DNA from: CAZUXE01 sp964624585
GTDB taxonomy: Bacteria > Hydrothermota > Tepidihabitantia > B3-TA06
DNA length: 9,244 nucleotides
Direction: 5' to 3'
Assembly: GCA_964624585.1 (NCBI GenBank)
Contig: CAZUXE010000058.1
Span: 1 to 9,244 of the forward strand
Positions within the stretch are counted from its first letter, which is position 1; every line of letters starts with the position of its first letter. Made by a program: the position numbers and the translations under genes. Below are positions 1-6,587 of this stretch, piece after piece. The notes under the pieces were generated by a model. The model was given only the letters and a program-made list of their open reading frames with translations, ran no database searches and had not been told where the DNA came from.

Positions 1-1784
1 TTGGTTTTCAGCTGGAAGGTAGCTTCCAGTTTTTTCTTAGTGGGCGTAGGCACTATTTCAACCTTGCAGTGAACTATGCCGTTTGACCATATATTTTCAT
101 CAGGACGCAGGGTAAGCTTGTAGTCCATAATTGGTTTGTCGGTGTTCTCTTCGGTTACCTTCATCGCTTCAAGCGGACGTGAAAGATCGGCCTTATAGGC
201 GGCCATATCTTTCTGAGTGATTCCAGGGGAGTTAATGTAGGGAACGTTTGCAATACCAACCATGCGAACAGCTTCGTCAACTATACGACGGTTGCGGATA
301 CAGTAGAAATCAGATGTCGCTGGAGCAAACATCCAGTCATCTGTGGCTATGCGTCCGTAGCCAATCCAGTTACGCAGGGTAACGTAGCGGGCGTCATTTA
401 GCTGAGCCAACTTACCCTTGTCCATTTCAACGTTGGTGGTGTAGGTATAAGATGCGGTTACGGTTTTTCCGCTTGCAGGCGCAGTATTGAAGTTTACTGT
501 AATTTTTCCGGTTTCGTAATCTACGCTTCCTGTTCCACCGGCGCTACCGGTAAAGGTTCCATCGCCGTTATCTGTGAAGGTTTCAGGACTGCTGTCATCT
601 GAAGTAACGCTAACAGTCCATGGCTTAAGGCTGCGGTTGTCTAGGACTTTGGTGAAGCTTTGCTTTGTGCCGTCGCCTGCACCTACGGTCTCAGAGCTTA
701 TGTTGCGAATTGGGTGGTAGGGATATACTGAAACGGAGTTGGGAATAGACATGTAGCGAACCCAGCCCACGGAATGATGCAGCTTTGCAGCAGACACCAA
801 TCCAGCAAGACACGCGCCTATGGGACGAACCTGAGTTTCACCGTGAGGGTCTGTTAAAAGGGCGGCGCCTGCGTTAACTGAAAGCCTTAGCTTACGGTTA
901 TTTGCAGAGATGTTGACCAAATCGCTAATCCAGGCGTCAACGGTTTCAGAACCGTCGTCAGCCATTTGGGGAGCGTTGAGCATAATCCATATAGGACGCG
1001 ACTCCTGGCTCCACAAGGTATTAGCGGCTGTTGAAAGACTTGCAAGGAAGCTTGAGAACTGAGAACGAGTTCCAGGATATTCGGCTGCTACGTATATGTA
1101 CTCAAAGCCCTGACCGCCGTTGGGGTCAACCCAATCTATTAAGTCTTGAACCGCGTCAAGTATGTTGTTGACGCTTGCTTTGTCTTCGGTTGTTGACCAG
1201 CGATATTCGTCACCTGTAACAAAGCTGTCGTCAGGTGTGCTTGAGTACTCGGTAAACTCGATATAGGAACCGTTACCCATATCCATTTTAGATTTACGAT
1301 TACTGGAATCGGTTACGACGAACTTCGCCTCCGGTTCCCAGGTTATTCCGTTATTACGGGAGAGTATGTAACGCGCATCGCTCAGACTGCCGCCTGCTGT
1401 GATGCGAATAATGAACTTGCGGTCGTTGTATGGGGCAACCCCTGATATGTTGGCTGCCGCTGTTACAGACGCCTGGCCGCCATTTCCCGCTCCGCCGTAT
1501 TCCTTATGAGTCACGGAAGATACGGAACCGACAATGTCTGCTACGCAGCGACGGATACCTATCTGACGCGCCTTGTTGGCAAAAGCGTCAAGAAGGTGTT
1601 CCACCATACTTCCCTGACCATACTCTTCCTCTACGTCGTCAGGGTCTACTGCGAACTTGATGTTTGTTGAGCCCTTTCTGCTAACTCCTACAACCCCGAA
1701 CAAACCTGATAGCGAAGGGGGTAGTACTCCCAGACCTCCGTCCAGGATTTCAGGATAATAGCCGGGCAGATCCCTTAATGGCAT
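1..1784 (-). CDS. Phage tail sheath protein, DUF2586-like (3' end beyond window)
   Basis: This is predicted to form the contractile sheath around the tail tube. The reading frame is open for 594 codons from ATG at 1784 to the window edge with no stop. The start is fixed by AGGAGG five bases upstream, 12 bases after the preceding gene. The N-terminus (residues 1-40) has the PGYYPEI...GVVGVSRKG pattern of phage sheath proteins. Residues about 120-197 form a beta-rich insertion with ITAGG, GITWEPE, GNGS and GDEYRW landmarks, a domain often seen inside phage sheaths. Residues about 364-450 form a second beta module (GAGDGT..F, NGDGTFTG, VDYETGKITV, Y.Y) of the type common in phage tail and baseplate proteins. 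After residue 455 the text returns to sheath-like sequence (NDARYVTLRNWIGYGRIA). Sheath identity is inferred from these patterns and from position after the tail-terminator gene; DUF2586 is a family-level recognition from memory. Confidence 0.75.
   Translation of the reverse strand, partial: MPLRDLPGYYPEILDGGLGVLPPSLSGLFGVVGVSRKGSTNIKFAVDPDDVEEEYGQGSMVEHLLDAFANKARQIGIRRCVADIVGSVSSVTHKEYGGAGNGGQASVTAAANISGVAPYNDRKFIIRITAGGSLSDARYILSRNNGITWEPEAKFVVTDSSNRKSKMDMGNGSYIEFTEYSSTPDDSFVTGDEYRWSTTEDKASVNNILDAVQDLIDWVDPNGGQGFEYIYVAAEYPGTRSQFSSFLASLSTAANTLWSQESRPIWIMLNAPQMADDGSETVDAWISDLVNISANNRKLRLSVNAGAALLTDPHGETQVRPIGACLAGLVSAAKLHHSVGWVRYMSIPNSVSVYPYHPIRNISSETVGAGDGTKQSFTKVLDNRSLKPWTVSVTSDDSSPETFTDNGDGTFTGSAGGTGSVDYETGKITVNFNTAPASGKTVTASYTYTTNVEMDKGKLAQLNDARYVTLRNWIGYGRIATDDWMFAPATSDFYCIRNRRIVDEAVRMVGIANVPYINSPGITQKDMAAYKADLSRPLEAMKVTEENTDKPIMDYKLTLRPDENIWSNGIVHCKVEIVPTPTKKKLEATFQLKT
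1194..1427 (-). other. Beta-rich insertion domain inside the sheath protein (residues about 120-197)
   Basis: Landmarks in order are KFIIRITAGG, YIL, GITWEPEAKF, KMDMGNGS, IEFT and GDEYRW. The same succession occurs in the tail protein at 2221-3111 (residues about 109-183). The domain is known as an insertion in phage sheath proteins, where it would project from the sheath surface; that placement is an inference here. Confidence 0.6.
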
Positions 1785-1796
1785 TTATACCTCCTG

Positions 1797-2186
1797 TTAT
1801 GAACGATTGTAGAGATGTTTATCTATAGCGGCTTTAAGCGCCGCTTCCGTGATGAGGCTGTCCTCGTCCCAAGCCATTGCGCTGGCAATATAGGCCTTCT
1901 TTGCCGCTGTTAGCTTGAAGGCCTTGGCCAGTTTACGGAAGGGAGCCTTTTTCTTTTCTTTCACTGGTTCCTCCTTTCCCACAAAGGGAAGGTTACGCTT
2001 TTTGAAAGAGGGTTCCGAACTCTTCTCCTCGGGAACAATGCTCACAAGCATACGCTTGAACTCGTTCCTCTTGAGAACTAAATCCGGACTAAGGTTGTTG
2101 CGCTTGCAAAACGCTTGCAGTGTTTTTTTAGACACCTTGTAGCGCCTGGCAAACTCAATTACTGTATAACTATCGGTTGAAGACAT
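1797..2186 (-). CDS. Small basic phage protein with helix-turn-helix-like N-terminus, function unknown
   Basis: This is a 129-residue protein of no family I recognise. The start chosen is ATG at 2186, with AAGGAG nine bases upstream. An ATG at 2249 in the same frame would overlap the preceding gene and lacks a ribosome binding site. Residues 8-31 (YTVIEFARRYKVSKKTLQAF...) read like a MerR/Xis-type or wHTH helix-turn-helix. The middle (about 53-90) is Lys/Glu-rich and probably disordered. Residues about 92-129 look like a compact helical tail (AYIASAMAWDED..ITEAALKAAI). The gene lies between the tail terminator and the sheath, where Mu has gp38 (DUF2635), but the sequence does not resemble that protein. 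A tail-assembly role is suggested by position and DNA binding by the HTH-like segment; neither is shown. Confidence 0.75.
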   Translation of the reverse strand: MSSTDSYTVIEFARRYKVSKKTLQAFCKRNNLSPDLVLKRNEFKRMLVSIVPEEKSSEPSFKKRNLPFVGKEEPVKEKKKAPFRKLAKAFKLTAAKKAYIASAMAWDEDSLITEAALKAAIDKHLYNRS

Positions 2187-2220
2187 TAAATTTTTCTCCT
2201 TTTGTAAAACGCAAACAACA

Positions 2221-3111
2221 TCATGGTTCTGCGATTTCAGGGTTGTCATATAAGGTACGATTAATAAGGGGCGACACCTCTGCCATGAACACCTTTCCCG
2301 TATAACGAACGTTGACTGTAATTCTGTAGCTTGTGGTGGATCCGTTGACCTCAGGGGTTACGCTCATGGAAGTCATCTCTTCTGTTACCTCTTCATAGTG
2401 ATCATCATAGAGTTCGGCCAAAAGACGCTTGCGGGCGAACATAAGCATAAGCTGATCAAGATAACCGCCTTCACCTATAGCCTCATCTTCTGTATTGGCC
2501 GTGATATCTGCGGAAATAGGAACATCGGCGTCCCTTATCTGCTGATTTAACACCCTGTAGGCCTCTGCCTCCCAGCTGTAGGTATCGTCATCTACAACAC
2601 TCTGACCCACTGTGAACTCAAAAGTTGAGCCATTACCTATCTCTATTTTACCAGATGTCGGAATTACTCCTGCGGAAACTTCGGTTTCTGCTTCCCACTC
2701 AGAACCGCTCCAAGCTTGCTTCTTGAGAGAGTAGGAACCGTCTGTTCCAACAGTGCCAGAGGCGGTAATTTCAAGAACGTATTTGTTGTTGCCTGCATGT
2801 GAGCCTTTAAGGGCTACCTCTGTTGTACCTGTACCGCTATGGGTTATGCTGCCGCGTTTATAAATAAGCTCAGGGCCGCCATAACCCAAGGCGTTTGAGA
2901 GCCTGACATTTCCTACGCGCAGAACGGCCGTTGGCCCCTGTGCAAGGCTTACAGCGCGACTGTCAAGCAGTTCCCTACCTATAACTCGCGTGCCTGCTGC
3001 AAAAACCAGGGCTTGGGAAGGATTCTTAAGAGCTGTGAGACCCTCCTCCATTCTGTCGTAGCACCACGAAACAGCAAGACCACGCATAATTGGTCCATAA
3101 GGCAAACTCAT
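2221..3111 (-). CDS. Probable tail terminator/completion protein with inserted beta domain
   Basis: This 296-residue protein sits where Mu-like phages encode gp37, between DUF1320 and the sheath. The outer parts look like a tail terminator: an N-terminal helix and strands (residues 1-83), then a strand (VPISADITANT, about 197-207), a long helix (about 211-234) and a late strand (SYRITVNVRYTG, about 261-272). Between them, residues about 84-185 hold a Gly/Ser/Thr-rich beta segment whose core (109-183) matches the insertion in the sheath protein. Family members are usually about 150-200 residues, so the insertion explains the extra length. The start ATG overlaps the stop of the previous gene (ATGA), with a G-rich AGGGGG ribosome site upstream. 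The terminator role, closing the tail tube at the head end, is inferred from gene order and predicted fold pattern. Confidence 0.65.
   Translation of the reverse strand: MSLPYGPIMRGLAVSWCYDRMEEGLTALKNPSQALVFAAGTRVIGRELLDSRAVSLAQGPTAVLRVGNVRLSNALGYGGPELIYKRGSITHSGTGTTEVALKGSHAGNNKYVLEITASGTVGTDGSYSLKKQAWSGSEWEAETEVSAGVIPTSGKIEIGNGSTFEFTVGQSVVDDDTYSWEAEAYRVLNQQIRDADVPISADITANTEDEAIGEGGYLDQLMLMFARKRLLAELYDDHYEEVTEEMTSMSVTPEVNGSTTSYRITVNVRYTGKVFMAEVSPLINRTLYDNPEIAEP
2563..2787 (-). other. Beta-rich insertion domain in the tail terminator-like protein (residues about 109-183)
   Basis: Landmarks in order are KYVLEITASG, YSL, GSEWEAETEV, KIEIGNGS, FEFT and DDTYSW. They align by eye with the sheath insertion at 1194-1427, including the ITA.G, W.(A/P)E, GNGS, EFT and Y.W positions. 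It interrupts the terminator-like fold between its early and late strands. Confidence 0.6.
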
Positions 3112-3554
3112 TGTTCATCCCCCTTGTTTATTGAAAAACGTGTTGCCGGAGACTGATAGCGAATGCGAACCCGCGCGCGCTGGTTTGCTCCGGGGAGTTC
3201 AATACTGCCTGAAGCCAAATCCTCAAGCGTTTTATCTGCAAGTTCACGTTTGTCCTTAGCCACCTTCTCGCGCTCAACGCGGGAATAAAGCCTGTAGACG
3301 GCCATTTGCAAAGCGGCTTCTTTAATAAGATCACGCGCTCCATCGGAGGCTATGTTCGCTAAATCAAGCGGAACAATATAGCGCTTGGCCAACCTTGCAT
3401 CTACGTAGGCCTCAGCCCAAAGAATTGCCGCTTCAAGCTTGGTTTCGTCAATACGCTTTTCTGTTATTGAGTGTGAAACGTCGTCATCTGTTAATCTGGC
3501 CAGTACGTCGGCAGGTACAGCCGCCTTTAAGTCATTGACTGTAAGGTATCTCAT
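3108..3554 (-). CDS. DUF1320 family head-completion protein (Mu gp36-like)
   Basis: The 148-residue product matches the DUF1320 pattern throughout: Y.T..DL (residues 3-9), LARLTDDD (18-25), a helix with AAILWAEAYVDARLAKRY..PL (about 42-64), a second helix ending in A.YRLYSR (about 81-92), and a C-terminal LADKTLEDLASGSIELPG stretch. Members are about 130-150 residues, so the length is normal. In Mu-like phages this protein lies between the capsid and tail genes and is thought to act at the head-tail connector. The start at 3554 has AAGGAGG four to five bases upstream and overlaps the previous stop by four bases. The gene overlaps the next one in the same way, consistent with translational coupling. 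Confidence 0.88.
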   Translation of the reverse strand: MRYLTVNDLKAAVPADVLARLTDDDVSHSITEKRIDETKLEAAILWAEAYVDARLAKRYIVPLDLANIASDGARDLIKEAALQMAVYRLYSRVEREKVAKDKRELADKTLEDLASGSIELPGANQRARVRIRYQSPATRFSINKGDEQ

Positions 3555-3790
3555 TTTCCCTCCTTCTTAGAGAAGGCCTCAGGGCAGGAAACCTTCACTG
3601 CCAGGCCGCAGGCAATTAAGCTTTCGGCAACATTTGAGGGAAGCGACGCCTCTTGACCAACCTCATACCACATACCGCCCGCTTTCACAGGTCTTTGAAA
3701 CTTAACCTGCATGCGTTTTTCTTCCGGCTCAGATGAATGATTCTCTCTGTGAAATGAAGCGCGGAGATGTTTGGAAGCTTTCCTGCTCAT
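3551..3790 (-). CDS. Small conserved phage protein after the capsid gene
   Basis: The 79-residue reading has a C-terminal half of a type common just after phage capsid genes: a VKF.RPVKAGGMWYEVGQEASLP start followed by a helix and GLAVKV. It resembles short Mu gp35-like or DUF7210-like proteins; the family name is tentative. Two starts are credible. ATG at 3790 has AGGAG five bases upstream, overlapping the capsid stop. ATG at 3712 has GGAAG eight bases upstream and would give a 53-residue protein starting exactly at the conserved domain. The extra 26 N-terminal residues are basic and look disordered. The gene lies between capsid and DUF1320, so a minor head or head-completion role is inferred. 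Confidence 0.75.
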   Translation of the reverse strand: MSRKASKHLRASFHRENHSSEPEEKRMQVKFQRPVKAGGMWYEVGQEASLPSNVAESLIACGLAVKVSCPEAFSKKEGK

Positions 3791-3798
3791 ATCAACTC

Positions 3799-4815
3799 CT
3801 ATGCGCTAACGGTTGCAAAAACCACGCATTCTGGCCAATGGGGAACCGGCAGAGGGCGCGATTCAGCTAAAAGCCACAGCATTGAAGGGTCAGCCTCAGT
3901 CCAGCTTTTTGCAAAAAACGGCTGAGCTACCGCAACGTTGTTATCAAGGTCATAGACCAAGGCGTGATGTATGCGGAAGGGGCCTTCTGAAGCCAGCATA
4001 ATGAAGGCTGAATCGGGAATAAAGTTGTGGGACTGGGTTGCCGCATCTGTGTAAGATGCGTCGTATTCATATATATCAACACCAGCCAGACGCCCGATGT
4101 AGTTGGAGCGGCCTATAGATATTTCGCCAACATTGTAGTTGCGATAGCCTAAACTTTCGCGAACCTTGCTGTGGGCAAGCAATGCGTCAACTGCGTTTTT
4201 GCCCGCTATTGCTATGTCGGCTGAATATCCGGTAGCTGATGAAATGAGCCTTTTCCAAGTAAGTATGTCTGAAATTGGGTCGGAGTTTGTGGTCTCGCTC
4301 CACAAATCATTACCGGTAAGCACAGGCTTATGTGAGGCAGGGAAGTTATAGTCAATTTGAAAGTCAACGTTATCCTGACTTACGGTAAGTGTCCCCTGCA
4401 AAGACTGAGCGGCCATCCATTCAGTAGTACGAACTATCATGTTTTTGAGGTCTTGCAATTCTGCGGCTATGCGCTGCTCCCTGTAACCGTCAACCCCGTT
4501 TTCGCCAAGGTAGAGAGAAACCCCGGGCGCACGGAGTGATAAAAGATCGTTTGCAGAAATTATTTTCTTAGGACGTAGGCGCGGAGCCTTTACCGATTGA
4601 ACCTTGCGCCCCAGTTGAGAAACCACAACGCCTGCCTCAACCGGAGAAACAAATGGGGCAAGACGTTTGCCGCCGATAACTACATCAACATCAATATCCT
4701 CAGTCAAGCACTGCACCTTGGTTTTGAAAACCTTGTCTGTGAGAAAAGACGGTGCGGCTTGAATTTCATTTATGGCTGCAGTAAGCGTTCGCCACTGAAA
4801 TAATTTTTCACCCAT
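3799..4815 (-). CDS. Major capsid protein, lambda E family
   Basis: The 338-residue product is predicted to form the icosahedral shell, with the HK97 fold expected for this family. Recognisable signatures are an early VIGGKRLAPFVSP stretch (about residues 47-59), the RLRPKKIISANDLL segment (about 80-93), a helix with EQRIAAELQDLKN (about 112-124), the GRLAGVDIYEYD strand (about 243-254), and a C-terminal LLAESRPLPVPHWPECVV region (about 313-330), typical of pfam Phage_cap_E. Length is normal for the family. The start is ATG at 4815, which has GGAGG five bases upstream. An in-frame TTG at 4827 lacks such a site. The gene follows the decoration protein by one base, as in lambda D-E. Confidence 0.9.
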   Translation of the reverse strand: MGEKLFQWRTLTAAINEIQAAPSFLTDKVFKTKVQCLTEDIDVDVVIGGKRLAPFVSPVEAGVVVSQLGRKVQSVKAPRLRPKKIISANDLLSLRAPGVSLYLGENGVDGYREQRIAAELQDLKNMIVRTTEWMAAQSLQGTLTVSQDNVDFQIDYNFPASHKPVLTGNDLWSETTNSDPISDILTWKRLISSATGYSADIAIAGKNAVDALLAHSKVRESLGYRNYNVGEISIGRSNYIGRLAGVDIYEYDASYTDAATQSHNFIPDSAFIMLASEGPFRIHHALVYDLDNNVAVAQPFFAKSWTEADPSMLWLLAESRPLPVPHWPECVVFATVSA

Positions 4816-4816
4816 C

Positions 4817-5197
4817 TTAGCCTCCAATCTTTTTTACGTAAATACCCGCTTGCATAAAAACGCGTTTGGCTTCTTCAATTTGTGCGCTTGTCGCCGAACC
4901 CCAGTCAAGGGCGTCCGTTGAAAATTCACCATGCACATAGGCAACGCTTACGGCGTCAGCTGATGCGGCGTCGGTATCACGGGCAAGTATTGCGCGCGGG
5001 GTTTGTGTACCGTCTGTGGCTGTTGCGCTGAATTTATAATATTTGTTGTCAGCGCTCCTGCGTCCAAGAACTTGGCCTGTCTTTAGTGAGCCTGCCCCTG
5101 AGCCAAGGGTTACTGGGTAGAGAATAACTCCGTGAGAACCGGCAAGCAGATTGCTTGCAGTCATGCTCTCTTCGGTTATTCCGTAATTTTCTGCCAT
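4817..5197 (-). CDS. Head decoration protein, lambda gpD-like
   Basis: The 126-residue product fits the family of trimeric decoration proteins that bind the expanded capsid shell. Visible features are LLAGSHGVILYPVTLGSG (about residues 17-34), then GQVLGRRS..NKYYKF (about 42-57), TDGTQTPRAILARDTD (about 61-76), a V.GEF strand (about 88-92) and a C-terminal GIYVKKIGG. These follow the gpD order: N-terminal arm, VLGR turn, GS.TP..IL strand and GI.V end. The start at 5197 has GGAGG six bases upstream. Position immediately before the E-type capsid gene matches the lambda D-E order and supports the call. Confidence 0.85.
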   Translation of the reverse strand: MAENYGITEESMTASNLLAGSHGVILYPVTLGSGAGSLKTGQVLGRRSADNKYYKFSATATDGTQTPRAILARDTDAASADAVSVAYVHGEFSTDALDWGSATSAQIEEAKRVFMQAGIYVKKIGG

Positions 5198-5216
5198 AAC
5201 GAACCTCCGTGGATTT

Positions 5217-6002
5217 TTATTTAATGCTTTGAGCTATTTTGTGACCCAGCGATTCAGGTGAGAGACGCTTTTTTTCTAAAGGAAAAGCGAATTCACCGGC
5301 AGGAATCATCGCGGGTAAAGTCTCTATAATTTGAAGAAAAAATTTATAAGGAGAGATAACGCCTGCGCCTTCAATGCTGATAACAGGCTCCTTTGAAAGC
5401 TTTGCAACAAACTGAACAAGCGCTTGTTTGTCCCATGCGGCAAGCAACTTACCCGCAAGCGAAAGCTCTGTAACCACTTTTTGAGCTTGCAGAACGCTCT
5501 GCTCTAAGCCAATAGGGCTTTCAAGATTTTCGCTTAAGTTTTCCACATTTCTGGATGATGAATCTGTAGCTTGTAACCTGCTTGCAGAAGAGGGAGCTAA
5601 GCTGGTGGAAGAATCGGAGGAAAACTCAAGGGAGGATGACTCAGGGGGAGCTAACTCGGAATGCTGCTTATTTTTATTTTCCAGATAGCGCTCCTTGAGC
5701 CAAACGATAATATCTTGAACCTCAGCCTTGACGCTTTCGTCCAGACCATCCGCCGCTATCTTTGCCGCTTCAAGGGCCGCTGGAATAATCTTTGCGCCGG
5801 TATCTGTGATGTCTGCTACAAGAAATCTGTAGGCCTGCATTGACTGCGAATCAAAACTGGGGTCAATAAGCAAAGAATAGGCGGCAAGCCCCTGCCAACC
5901 CAAAGCCTTCTGTACCCTTGCTTTTGCCGCATCTTCGTTCCAGATACATGCCGCATCTGCAAACGGCAATTCATCCAAGGGTGTAATTTTTGCAAAACTC
6001 AT
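5217..6002 (-). CDS. Phage prohead scaffold or assembly protein
   Basis: The 261-residue product begins with a segment (about residues 20-108) resembling a domain found with phage prohead proteases: a short hydrophobic run, a D..F.....AYRFLVADI core (about 48-65), an IIPAALEAA helix and a final WLKERY. A Ser-rich low-complexity linker follows (about 115-151), then a helical region (about 158-205) and a hydrophobic C-terminal part (FFLQIIETLPAMIPAG, about 221-236). No Ser-His protease triad is evident, so I call it scaffold or assembly protein rather than protease. The start at 6002 has GGAAGG five bases upstream. It is the first gene of the module and lies 19 bases before the decoration gene. 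The N-terminal domain match is from memory and is the main support. Confidence 0.65.
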   Translation of the reverse strand: MSFAKITPLDELPFADAACIWNEDAAKARVQKALGWQGLAAYSLLIDPSFDSQSMQAYRFLVADITDTGAKIIPAALEAAKIAADGLDESVKAEVQDIIVWLKERYLENKNKQHSELAPPESSSLEFSSDSSTSLAPSSASRLQATDSSSRNVENLSENLESPIGLEQSVLQAQKVVTELSLAGKLLAAWDKQALVQFVAKLSKEPVISIEGAGVISPYKFFLQIIETLPAMIPAGEFAFPLEKKRLSPESLGHKIAQSIK

Positions 6003-6070
6003 GTTATCCTTCCTTTTCTAATTCAATTTTCGCTATGGTTCAATTTTTACCAGTTATGTGAAGAGGACAA
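6003..6070. other. Upstream end of the phage operon, no gene seen
   Basis: The stretch holds the ribosome site of the scaffold gene, but I see no convincing promoter for the minus-strand operon. The best candidate (TTGAAC with a TAGAAA 17 bases on) would put the transcription start inside the ribosome binding site, so it is not called. Confidence 0.5.
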
Positions 6071-6126
6071 TAGAAGGATGACGAGCCAAGCGAAGCTTGG
6101 CTTCAGGAGTTTGCTTCACAAACTCC
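6071..6126. repeat. Two-hairpin repeat, copy 1
   Basis: The unit starts TAGAAGGA..TGACGAG and contains two adjacent stem-loops. Hairpin 1 is at 6085-6101 (stem GCCAAG/CTTGGC around a CGAAG loop). Hairpin 2 is at 6106-6126 (8-base perfect stem GGAGTTTG/CAAACTCC, loop CTTCA). It recurs at 6143-6195 in the same orientation. No T-tract follows either hairpin, so it is not a plain intrinsic terminator. Confidence 0.6.
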
Positions 6127-6142
6127 ACCGCATTTTACTATC

Positions 6143-6195
6143 TAGAAGGAATATGACGAGCGAAGCTTCGCTTCAGGGGTTTTGAGTTTTACCCC
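6143..6195. repeat. Two-hairpin repeat, copy 2
   Basis: This is a second copy of the 6071-6126 unit with the same TAGAAGGA...TGACGAG...CTTCAGG layout. Hairpin 1 is now a perfect 14-base palindrome (6159-6172, AGCGAAG/CTTCGCT). Hairpin 2 is GGGGT/ACCCC at 6176-6195 with a ten-base loop. Stem sequences differ between copies but pairing is kept, which suggests that structure matters. Confidence 0.6.
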
Positions 6196-6212
6196 AAAAT
6201 CTATCGGATACT

Positions 6213-6497
6213 TAGGATAAATAAACCACAAAGTACTCAAAGAACACAAAGCTGGAATTTGGAATTGTCTTTGTAAGGATAAGATAGAGACAAAAACTCC
6301 ACAGAGCTGCGACCTGAAATTGTCTTTGTGAATCTTTTGATGCTCCCTCACCCTGCGCTCCTTCGGAACGCCTTCCCTCTCCCATTGGGAGAGGGATTAC
6401 GGGTGAGGGGATTAAGGGGAAGGTATCCTTTATCCCTTCCAGTCGTAACTCCACTCCATATCCTCCTCCGCAACTTTGTGTTCTTTGTGCTGATATA
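6213..6497 (+). repeat. MITE-like repeat element, copy A
   Basis: The element is about 285 bases. The left end reads TAGGATAAATAA then ACCACAAAGTACTCAAAG. The right end (6474-6497) carries CTTTGTGTTCTTTGTG, roughly the inverse of the left ACAAAG motifs, so the ends form an imperfect terminal inverted repeat. The core 6346-6409 has nested palindromes: CCCTCACCC and GGGTGAGGG enclose a perfect 21-base one at 6375-6395 (CCCTCTCCCA, T, TGGGAGAGGG). An inverted copy lies at about 8943-9204. There is no transposase gene, so it is non-autonomous or an intergenic repeat of the REP class. Open frames inside it are read as chance. Confidence 0.6.
6246..6329 (+). repeat. Internal direct repeat within element A
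   Basis: Bases 6246-6274 and 6301-6329 align over 29 bases with 6 mismatches, and both end in AATTGTCTTTGT. The inverted copy at 9053-9204 has only one such unit, so copy A appears to carry a partial internal duplication of about 55 bases. Confidence 0.55.
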
Positions 6498-6587
6498 GAG
6501 GTGGAGTTTCGGTTTATCCAAAGCGAAGCTTTCCAACGAGGAAGTAGGAAAACGGCTAGGGCAAGGCCGGAACGGTATTCTCTATAC

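Larger units (their letters stand above)
1..6002 (-). mobile_element. Prophage head-to-tail structural module (contractile-tail phage)
   Basis: Eight consecutive minus-strand genes encode, in order, a scaffold-like protein, decoration protein, E-type major capsid protein, small conserved protein, DUF1320 head-completion protein, probable tail terminator, a small basic protein and a tail sheath. The order follows the head-to-tail logic of Mu-like and related myoviruses. Two junctions are ATGA overlaps (3108-3111 and 3551-3554) and the largest gap is 34 bases, which implies one late transcript. The module is cut at the left by the window edge. At the right it stops at 6002 without the terminase, portal or protease genes that usually precede the scaffold. 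No frameshifts or internal stops were seen, so the visible genes look intact. A gene transfer agent or an incomplete prophage remains possible. Confidence 0.85.

Noticed and set aside
1430..1660. Plus-strand open frame of 76 codons
   Set aside because: It lies antisense within the sheath gene, has no credible ribosome site, and its translation is Pro/Arg/Leu-rich noise.
4816..4827. Earlier TTG start for the capsid gene
   Set aside because: The ATG at 4815 has GGAGG at ideal spacing; the TTG lies upstream of that site and has none of its own.
6018..6050. Possible minus-strand promoter for the phage operon (TTGAAC, 17 bases, TAGAAA)
   Set aside because: The transcription start would fall in the ribosome binding site of the scaffold gene, and both boxes match only four of six positions.
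6071..6195. Short repeats as a CRISPR array
   Set aside because: There are only two units, each with its own internal hairpins and no uniform spacer, and no cas genes are present.
6375..6395. Perfect 21-base palindrome as an intrinsic terminator
   Set aside because: No T-tract follows on either strand, and it forms the core of a repeated element rather than lying after a gene.
6142..6536. Three overlapping minus-strand open frames
   Set aside because: They run through the hairpin repeats and MITE-like element A; their translations reflect the repeat DNA and lack ribosome sites.
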